A stretch of 64,000 bases of DNA from an uncultured Clostridia bacterium (GTDB taxonomy: Bacteria > Bacillota > Clostridia > Christensenellales > Aristaeellaceae). Position numbers and translations under genes: made by a program. Positions 25,123 through 30,935 of the stretch are shown here, piece by piece. The stretch's first letter is position 1. Every line of letters starts with the position of its first letter. The stretch lies in NCBI GenBank assembly GCA_934647235.1, contig CAKUFG010000009.1, positions 32,886-96,885 on the forward strand, in the 5' to 3' direction. Below the pieces are notes generated by a model that saw only the letters and a list, made by a program, of their open reading frames with translations, searched no databases and had not been told where the DNA came from.

Positions 25123-25311
25123 TTATTGTTTTCTTCCCCAGCCCATCTCCGCCACGCTGTTCAGCAGCCTGAATAAAGCAGGCAGATCATCCATCTTCCC
25201 CATTGTCAGCAGCGGGTCGCCTTCCCGAATACGCAGGGTTCTGCGAATCTCCTTAGGGATTACCACACGGCCCAGCTCATCAATTCTGCGTACAATGCCT
25301 GTCGCTTTCAT
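25123..25311 (-). CDS. spoVT: truncated SpoVT: N-terminal half of the AbrB-type domain with a foreign tail
   Basis: 62 residues. Residues 1-34 (MKATGIVRRIDELGRVVIPK...LRIREGDPL) are the highly conserved N-terminus of SpoVT, the sigma-G-dependent regulator of forespore gene expression. After GDPL the sequence switches to LTMGKMDDLPALFRLL...WGRKQ, which is not SpoVT. By the att geometry this is the element's own copy of the recombinase C-terminus. The AbrB fold needs about 50 residues, so this stub should not bind DNA normally and lacks the GAF-like domain. AAGGAG lies 9 bases before the ATG. Excision would join it to the 3' half at 3475-3023 and give about 184 residues, close to the 178 of Bacillus subtilis SpoVT. 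Confidence 0.93.
   Translation of the reverse strand: MKATGIVRRIDELGRVVIPKEIRRTLRIREGDPLLTMGKMDDLPALFRLLNSVAEMGWGRKQ
25191..25221 (-). other. attR-type site: 12-bp core plus element-side arm
   Basis: The core GGCGACCCGCTG (minus strand, 25221-25210) is identical to the left core. The element-side sequence reads CTGACAATGG, so GCTGCTGACAA here is the near-perfect inverted complement of TTGTCAGCGGC at the left end. The two arms joined give a 30-bp imperfect palindrome (24 of 30 positions) centred on the GA of GGCGAC, as expected of a serine-recombinase attP. Confidence 0.85.
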
Positions 25312-25532
25312 CCAAGCCACTCCTTTTTTGCGTTGCTGATGCCCTCGTATTGTTTGCCGAATTCGCCAGATTATGCGAGATTCGCTATCCTTTGGTGCAA
25401 ACGCAGGAAAAGGCCGATGCTTGGAATATAAATGGAAATTCCATGTGCCGCAGCAAGCTTCGCTTTTTGCGGAGTTCAATTGGCTTTTCGTTCACGTTTT
25501 CGGATTAAATTCGGAAAATTTTCCGAAATGCG

Positions 25533-25560
25533 TTGCTATTTGCGTAAAATCGGATATAAT
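25533..25560 (+). promoter_or_regulatory. promoter of the Phd/RelE module
   Basis: TTGCTA (25533-25538), 16-bp spacer, TATAAT (25555-25560). A diverged copy of the same region precedes the decayed locus at 23754. Confidence 0.6.
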
Positions 25561-25591
25561 ATAGGCGAGGACATTGAAAGGAGGCTTTGCC

Positions 25592-25915
25592 ATGGCTATC
25601 AGCGCTGAAACACTTCGTTCCCTCGTTTCCATTTCGCAATTCAGCAAAGGACAGGCAACGCAGGTATTTGATCGTCTGAAAAATGAACCTCAGCTGGTTG
25701 TGCTCAAGAACAACGTTCCCGCCGCCATTCTGCTCTCGCCGGATGAATTCAGCCGTTTGGCCGAGATTGAGGAGAATTATCGTCTACTTCTGCTCTCACA
25801 GGAGCGGCTGGCCAATAATAATCTGGAGAACGCCCGCAGCGAAGCGGATGTGATGAAAGACCTCAATATTTCGGAGGCCGATATTGACGCAGCAGAGGAT
25901 GTGGAAATCGAATGA
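25592..25915 (+). CDS. Phd/YefM family antitoxin
   Basis: 107 residues from MAISAETLRS (GAAAGGAGG upstream). The N-terminal Phd/YefM DNA-binding part reads SISQFSKGQATQVFDRLKN...VVLKNNVPAAILLSPDEFSRL. An acidic, extended C-terminus (NISEADIDAAEDVEIE) would wrap and neutralise the toxin. The stop overlaps the toxin start (ATGA), the standard coupling for such pairs. Autoregulation at the promoter just upstream is expected from the family. A decayed copy of the whole locus lies at 23754. Confidence 0.9.
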   Translation: MAISAETLRSLVSISQFSKGQATQVFDRLKNEPQLVVLKNNVPAAILLSPDEFSRLAEIEENYRLLLLSQERLANNNLENARSEADVMKDLNISEADIDAAEDVEIE

Positions 25916-26235
25916 ATTGGGAAATTCGATTTTTGCCTGAGGCGGAGGACGATCTCGCATCGCTGAATCAGTCGGTTCGTCCCGAGATTTTGAAGGGCAT
26001 CCGAAAGGTGGCGCAGAATCCGGGTTATCCGGATGGATACGGCAAACCGCTGGACAATTTTGCAGGCAGCAAACTGGCCGGGCTTTATAAGATCAAATTC
26101 AAGAAAGCCGGATTGCGGGTGGTATATGCGCTGCAAAGGGTGGAGGAAAAGATGGTCGTCATCATCATTTTCGCCCGCGCCGACGATTTTGTGTATTACG
26201 AAGCGGAAAAACGGAGAAAGAAACACGATCTGTGA
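25912..26235 (+). CDS. RelE/ParE superfamily toxin
   Basis: 107 residues: NWEIRFLPEAEDDLASL at the start, a central GKPLDNFAGSKLAGLYKIKF and the strand LRVVYALQRVEEKMVVIIIFARADD, ending with the basic YYEAEKRRKKHDL. This is the compact RelE fold of ribosome-dependent mRNA interferases (or gyrase-targeting ParE). It is coupled to the upstream antitoxin by a 4-bp overlap and followed by a terminator. Confidence 0.9.
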   Translation: MNWEIRFLPEAEDDLASLNQSVRPEILKGIRKVAQNPGYPDGYGKPLDNFAGSKLAGLYKIKFKKAGLRVVYALQRVEEKMVVIIIFARADDFVYYEAEKRRKKHDL

Positions 26236-26262
26236 TGATAAGTCATTTCAGATCAGGCCAAA

Positions 26263-26300
26263 CCTCGTCGATAAAAGCTCGACGGGGTTCTTTTTCTTTC
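26263..26300 (+). terminator. terminator of the toxin-antitoxin operon
   Basis: Stem CCTCGTCGA/TCGACGGGG with loop TAAAAGC, then TTCTTTTTCTTT. Confidence 0.8.
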
Positions 26301-26444
26301 CCAATTCGCACTGAACCTCCACCCCTGGGAATCGCTATCTCCGCTGTTCATTCCTTCTATGGAAATGGTTGAGAAAGCTGTGAAAAAGGACAGTTTTCAC
26401 GCGATTTGCCCTAATTCTGCCGCAGGTATATCTCAAATGATATA

Positions 26445-26474
26445 TTGACAAACATCACAAAAACATACTATCAT
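26445..26474 (+). promoter_or_regulatory. promoter of the flavin reductase gene
   Basis: TTGACA (26445-26450), 18-bp spacer, TATCAT (26469-26474), 60 bases before the reductase start, in an AT-rich stretch. Confidence 0.6.
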
Positions 26475-26533
26475 ATCTTATGCGGCAGCACAAACGCTGC
26501 CTCAAGAAATACCATATACAGGAGGAATACACG

Positions 26534-29026
26534 ATGAAGAAGTTTGTGTCTCTTCTGCTGGTGCTGATGATGGCCATCGTGCCCTTTGCGGGCAACGCGG
26601 CCACCTTCACGCCGGGCGAGTATACGGGCACCGCGACCGGCTTCGGCGGCGACGTGACCGTAAAGGTTACCGTTGATGAAAACGCCGTAACCGCGGTAGA
26701 AATTACCGGTGAAAAGGAAACCCCCGCTCTGGGCGGCGCGGCGATTGAAAAATACGCTGCGTCCCTGGTGGGCGTAAGCGACGCGGACGCGGTGGATACC
26801 GTCGCCAGCGCGACCATCACCAGCAACGCCGTCAAGGAAGCGCTGGGCAAGGCTCTGGCGCAGGCCAAGGGCGAAGCCACCGAGAACACTGCGGCGCTGG
26901 CCTTCACCGCCGGCACCTACACGGGCGTTGGCAGCGGCTACAACGGCAGCGTTGAAATGAGCGTTACCTTCTCCGATACCGCCGTTACCGCCATCGAGGT
27001 GGGCGCGAATCAGGAAACCCAGTATGTGGGCGACGTGGCCTTTGAGCCCATGATCGCGGACATCCTGGCTGCCAACGGCACGGGCGTGGACGCCGTTTCC
27101 GGCGCTACCTTCACCAGCGCGGCCATCCGCAGCGCGGTGAACAATGCGGCCCAGCAGGCTGGCTGCACCAATCTGGATGCCTTCAAGGCCAACAAGGTTG
27201 TGCATGAAGCTCAGGATCCCATCGAGGAAACCTATGACGTGGTCATCGTCGGCGCCGGCGGCGCTGGCATCGCTGCGGCCGCGCAGGCTGCCCAGGACGG
27301 CAACACCGTGCTGGTGATCGAAAAGAACGCCCAGGTCGGCGGCAACACGCTGGTCTCCGGCGGTCAGTATCAGAGCGTCATGCCCTACCTGGTATGGGAT
27401 CCCGCCGATCCTGACGCCACCACCGGCGTTGGCTACGACGGCAACACCTATAACAAGGTTGTTGAAAGCATCGCTACCCTGAACGAGCTCAAGACCATCC
27501 TCAACTGGAGCGAAGAGCCCTTTGATGAGGAGTACTACAAGGATCATGAATTCGTCGCCGGCGACATCGAGGAGCTGAGCAAGCACGGCGTACACGCCGA
27601 GTATCTGCCCACCCTGCAGGCGCTGAAGGCCGAAATCAAGCAGTATCTGGATTGGGCGGAGCCCAAGGTTGAAGCGGGCGCCGGCCAGCTGACCCTGTTC
27701 TCCACCGTCAACCTGCACATCTTCCAGACCTATTACGGCGGCCTGCGTCCCACCGCGGACATGAGCAGCTGGATCTACGGCGACTTTGACCTGGTGAACC
27801 AGTTCATCCAGGGCGGCCAGGAGCTGAAGCAGTGGCTGGAAGCTCAGGGCTCCACCTTTGTAGAGGACACTCAGCCCACCCTGATCGGCGCGCTGTGGTA
27901 TCGTGAAAACGAGTTCATCGGCGCCACCATCGACGGTCAGAACTATCCCGGCCGTTGGGGCACCTACTTTGTCGCTCCCATGAACACCCTGCTGGTTACC
28001 TCCGAAACCGCCGCTTCCAACAAGATCATGCTGCGCACCACTGCGGAAAACCTGATCGTTGAAGACGGCCGCGTGACCGGCGTGACCGGCACCCGCTATG
28101 ACGGCACCCCCGTCACCGCGCATGCCACCAAGGGCGTTATCATGGCCACCGGCGGCTATGCCGCGAACCTGAACATGGTTGTGGACAGCAACGTGTACTG
28201 GTCCAGCGAGTACGTTTCCACCAGCACCAAGACCACCAACCGCTCCTCCCTGCAGGGCGACGGCATTGTGATGGCTCAGGCTGCGGGCGCGGACGTAACC
28301 GGCATGGGCTTCACCCAGATGATGCCTATCAGCTGGGTAGACAACGGCAACCTGGCCTTCGGCGGCGGCAACTACGCCATCTACATCAACCCCACCACCG
28401 GCAAGCGCTTTGTGGATGAAACCTCCGAGCGCGACGTGCTGAGCCTGGCGGAGTTCCGCAACGGCATCGAGCACAACGGCACCAAGGGCGTGTTCATCGA
28501 AATCGCCAACGCTGCCGCCAAGATCCCCGGCCCCTACCTGTACGGCAACGAGGATGTGGAATGGCGTCAGTATGTCCGCACGGTGGATCAGCTGGCCGAC
28601 CTGTTCAACAGCCTGGGCCTGAGCACCGACGCGGCCACTGTTCGCGCGACCATTGAGAGCTACGACAAGGCGATCATGGCCGGCGAGCAGCCCGAGGACG
28701 TGAAGAAGACCAACCCCAACCGTCTGATCGGCGACGCTCAGAAGGATGAGAACGGCAATTACCTGCCCGATACCTACACCCTGGACGGCGTGGAGCTGCG
28801 CATCCGTCTGATGGCGCCCTCCACCCATCACACCATGGGCGGCATCAAGGTTGACACCGAGCGCCATGCGCTGGATGTAAACGACAACGTCATCCCCGGC
28901 CTGTACGCGGCTGGCGAAGTGACCGGCGGCATCCACGGCGGCAACCGTCTGGGCGGCAACGCCATCGTTGAAATCTATGTGTCTGGCCGCACTGCGGCGC
29001 AGGCCGTGACTGCGGACAACAAGTAA
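26534..29026 (+). CDS. secreted flavoprotein reductase with two FMN-binding domains (fumarate/urocanate reductase family)
   Basis: 830 residues from MKKFVSLLL (CAGGAGG upstream). A signal peptide (about 1-23, no lipobox) is followed by two tandem FMN-binding domains. Each ends in the covalent flavinylation motif modified by ApbE-type transferases (VASATITS near residue 96, VSGATFTS near 195). Next comes the FAD domain (DVVIVGAGGAGIAAAA, about 223) and the fumarate-reductase catalytic region (ETSERD, STHHTMGG, GEVTGGIHGGNRLGGNAIVE at the end). Such exported enzymes reduce fumarate, urocanate, cinnamates or other enoates as terminal electron acceptors. Two FMN domains suggest a flavin relay. 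No apbE or quinone-oxidoreductase partner is in the window, so the electron source is unknown. Confidence 0.9.
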   Translation: MKKFVSLLLVLMMAIVPFAGNAATFTPGEYTGTATGFGGDVTVKVTVDENAVTAVEITGEKETPALGGAAIEKYAASLVGVSDADAVDTVASATITSNAVKEALGKALAQAKGEATENTAALAFTAGTYTGVGSGYNGSVEMSVTFSDTAVTAIEVGANQETQYVGDVAFEPMIADILAANGTGVDAVSGATFTSAAIRSAVNNAAQQAGCTNLDAFKANKVVHEAQDPIEETYDVVIVGAGGAGIAAAAQAAQDGNTVLVIEKNAQVGGNTLVSGGQYQSVMPYLVWDPADPDATTGVGYDGNTYNKVVESIATLNELKTILNWSEEPFDEEYYKDHEFVAGDIEELSKHGVHAEYLPTLQALKAEIKQYLDWAEPKVEAGAGQLTLFSTVNLHIFQTYYGGLRPTADMSSWIYGDFDLVNQFIQGGQELKQWLEAQGSTFVEDTQPTLIGALWYRENEFIGATIDGQNYPGRWGTYFVAPMNTLLVTSETAASNKIMLRTTAENLIVEDGRVTGVTGTRYDGTPVTAHATKGVIMATGGYAANLNMVVDSNVYWSSEYVSTSTKTTNRSSLQGDGIVMAQAAGADVTGMGFTQMMPISWVDNGNLAFGGGNYAIYINPTTGKRFVDETSERDVLSLAEFRNGIEHNGTKGVFIEIANAAAKIPGPYLYGNEDVEWRQYVRTVDQLADLFNSLGLSTDAATVRATIESYDKAIMAGEQPEDVKKTNPNRLIGDAQKDENGNYLPDTYTLDGVELRIRLMAPSTHHTMGGIKVDTERHALDVNDNVIPGLYAAGEVTGGIHGGNRLGGNAIVEIYVSGRTAAQAVTADNK

Positions 29027-29042
29027 TCGCAGGCAAAAACGC

Positions 29043-29076
29043 GCCCCTGCAAGGGCAACCTTGCAGGGGCATTTTT
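29043..29076 (+). terminator. terminator of the flavin reductase gene
   Basis: Perfect 12-bp stem GCCCCTGCAAGG/CCTTGCAGGGGC with tetraloop GCAA, then ATTTTTGT. Confidence 0.95.
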
Positions 29077-29093
29077 GTATGGTTAAAAGGAAA

Positions 29094-30071
29094 ACGAGGA
29101 CGGGGTACGATTCTTTCTTGGAGCCCAAGAAAGAATCAAAGAAGGCTGCGTGTGACGTAAAAGTCGATTGAAGAAAACCGAAAGGATACGCTGCTGCTTC
29201 GTGACCCCCGTGGCAGGTGAAAGCCTGAACCGCCCGGATGAAAGCCAGCTTTCCTCCGTTTGCTTCCTGCTTTCCCCCTCGGTCGTGCTACGCACGCCCT
29301 GCGCTGATCTGCGATCAGCGTGCCACGGGACGTTTGTTGCGTGCATTTATCAGGCATATTTATTATCGATAGGCAGAACAACCCAAGCTTCATGAAGAAG
29401 TGCACGGCTATAAAAGCCTTCCCCAAAATGGGGGAAGGTGTCGAGCCGCAGCGAGACGGATGAGGGGAACGTAGTCTTTTACACATATAGGAAAGTGCGA
29501 TCGTCCAAAGGCTTCTCCTTGAGAAGAAGCTGTCAGGCTTGTCCTGACTGATGAGGCGCGTAATCCGCCGCTGCCTGTGGCAGATCAAGGCGGATGCAGC
29601 GCCAATGAGGCAACGAGTTTTGCAAGCGTTAGCGCTGCAAAACGACTATGCCGAATTGTGAGGGTCGTAGCCGCCGCAGCGGCGTTGTTCTATATACTTT
29701 TGCTAACGGCTGCTTTGCAGCCTACACCTCACCACCGCCTACGGCAGAGCCTCTCCTCAAGGAGAAGCCTTTTGGTGAGTGCATTTCAAAACGATCGCCA
29801 ATCGCTGCGCGGAGGTCCCGCAACTACTCAATGCACTCCCGTGGCACGCCGATTTTAATTGGCGCAGGGCTGGCGAAGCCAGACCATAGGGGAAAAATGA
29901 AGAATCGCCCGGGCGGAGTTTACTCCAGACCGAGCGGTTCAAGTTTTTCCCTGCCACGGGGGTAGGGTGGCAGGTGGCCAGGGCCACTCCCTGTTTTCAT
30001 CCAATTGACTTTCACGCCAAAACCGGTTCTTTGGTACTTTCTTGACTCAAGAAAGTACCGTACCCCCTCGT
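29094..30071. repeat. ~980-bp noncoding element of nested inverted repeats
   Basis: No convincing gene. The two ends are inverted copies: ACGAGGACGGGGTACGATTC at the left, and at the right the complement reads ACGAGGGGGTACGGTACTT. Each end contains its own short hairpin (TTCTTTCTTGG...CCAAGAAAGAA at the left). Further in, CCCCCGTGGCAGG (29205) pairs with CCTGCCACGGGGG (about 29950), and longer imperfect similarity continues for about 250 bp per arm. The core (29405-29775) has another level: GGCTTCTCCTTGAG (29510) faces CTCAAGGAGAAGCC (29755), plus CTTCCCC/GGGGGAAGG. It looks like one repeat inserted in another. The right end supplies the last codons of the nucleoside phosphorylase gene. Confidence 0.8.
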
Positions 30072-30850
30072 CTCCCCCTCGTCAGTCCCCTTTCACAGCA
30101 CACAGCCTTCGCCGCAGCCAGCGCCTGCTCAGCCAGGTCATAGCGCATATCGGCGGTCATCAGCCATTGCCATTTGTGCGCATCCGGACTGGCAGGATGC
30201 AGATCGGACGCCATCAGCAGCGCGGCAGCCCGCATACCCAGATACTGCGATACGCTGAAAACAGCCGACGTTTCCATGTCCACGCCAACCGCGCCACGCT
30301 CACGCCAAAGCTGCTCTTTGCGGAAGGTCTGCCGATACACCGCATCCGTGGATACGATGGGCAAATCGCGCTTCCGCAGGGTATCCATCAGCAGCCGGTG
30401 CAGCGCCAGATCGGGCTGCGCCGCCTCGATGGTCTCGTAATAATGCAGCGACGTGCCCTCCTCCACAAACGCCTTGCGCGGCACAACGATTTCACCCGGC
30501 TGCACATCCGCCGAAAAAGCGCCGAACATACCCACGGCAATGATGTTCTTGACCCCCAGCGCCGCCAGCGTTTCCACTGAGTCGGCTGCCTGCGGTGCGC
30601 CGGAGCCGCCAAAGAGGAAGCAGATCGGCCAATCATTCATCTGCCACACCGGCCTGCGCCGCAAAAAGCACGGGAACGGTTCAGGCAGCTCGGTCACTGC
30701 ATAGTGTTCACTCAGATACTCCGGCCCCTTGCTCATAAAGAACAGGATCGCCGTTTGGGGCAGCTTCAGATGGCACATACGGTGCGCGCTGTGAATCTGC
30801 TCCGCCGCGGTAATCACAGGCTGGCTGTCATCGTCCGGCAATCGCCACAT
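30047..30850 (-). CDS. nucleoside phosphorylase (purine/uridine phosphorylase family)
   Basis: 267 residues of the PNP_UDP_1 fold: phosphate-binding loop FLFGGSGAPQAAD (about 79), GVKNIIAVGMFGAF, and the ribose/base signature VGVDMETSAVFSVSQYLG (about 188), followed by MASDL. The enzyme cleaves nucleosides with phosphate in salvage; the substrate is closest to uridine or broad. AAAGGGGG sets the start. The final residues (RGLTRGRRGGTVLS) are encoded by the terminal inverted repeat of the adjacent 980-bp element, so the natural C-terminus has been replaced or extended. The catalytic core is intact. Confidence 0.85.
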   Translation of the reverse strand: MWRLPDDDSQPVITAAEQIHSAHRMCHLKLPQTAILFFMSKGPEYLSEHYAVTELPEPFPCFLRRRPVWQMNDWPICFLFGGSGAPQAADSVETLAALGVKNIIAVGMFGAFSADVQPGEIVVPRKAFVEEGTSLHYYETIEAAQPDLALHRLLMDTLRKRDLPIVSTDAVYRQTFRKEQLWRERGAVGVDMETSAVFSVSQYLGMRAAALLMASDLHPASPDAHKWQWLMTADMRYDLAEQALAAAKAVCCERGLTRGRRGGTVLS

Positions 30851-30935
30851 GGGCAGTCCCCCTTTTAATTGCTATTCCCTGCGCCTTGCCCGCACCAGCA
30901 GCATCATGGGGCATCATTGCCATCCTCCGCAGGTA

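Larger units (their letters stand above)
3476..25221. mobile_element. spoVT-intervening element bounded by 12-bp att repeats, carrying its own serine recombinase
   Basis: The left copy of CAGCGGGTCGCC (plus strand) is at 3476-3487 and the right copy at 25210-25221. Both encode GDPL in the same codon phase on the minus strand. Left of the first copy is the spoVT 3' part; right of the second is the spoVT 5' part. The recombinase lies against the left end and reads out of it. Precise excision would remove 21,734 bp and rejoin spoVT. The cargo is not phage-like: it includes TrmH, SNF2, CvpA and sigma-factor genes that look chromosomal. It is therefore either an unusual element or an old insertion whose interior was later enlarged or rearranged. 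Boundaries are firm by sequence; mobility is inferred. Confidence 0.85.

Noticed and set aside
25123..25311. Reading the 62-aa frame as a complete AbrB/MazE-type regulator or antitoxin
   Set aside because: Its first 34 residues are specifically SpoVT, the AbrB hairpin is cut in the middle, and the matching remainder of SpoVT is found at 3023-3475.
26471..29128. 885-codon open frame on the minus strand
   Set aside because: Antisense shadow of the flavin reductase. The plus-strand frame has signal peptide, flavin motifs, promoter and terminator; this one has none.
29160..30000. Several open frames of 75-190 codons
   Set aside because: They fall inside the nested inverted-repeat element, exist on both strands and have no ribosome binding sites.
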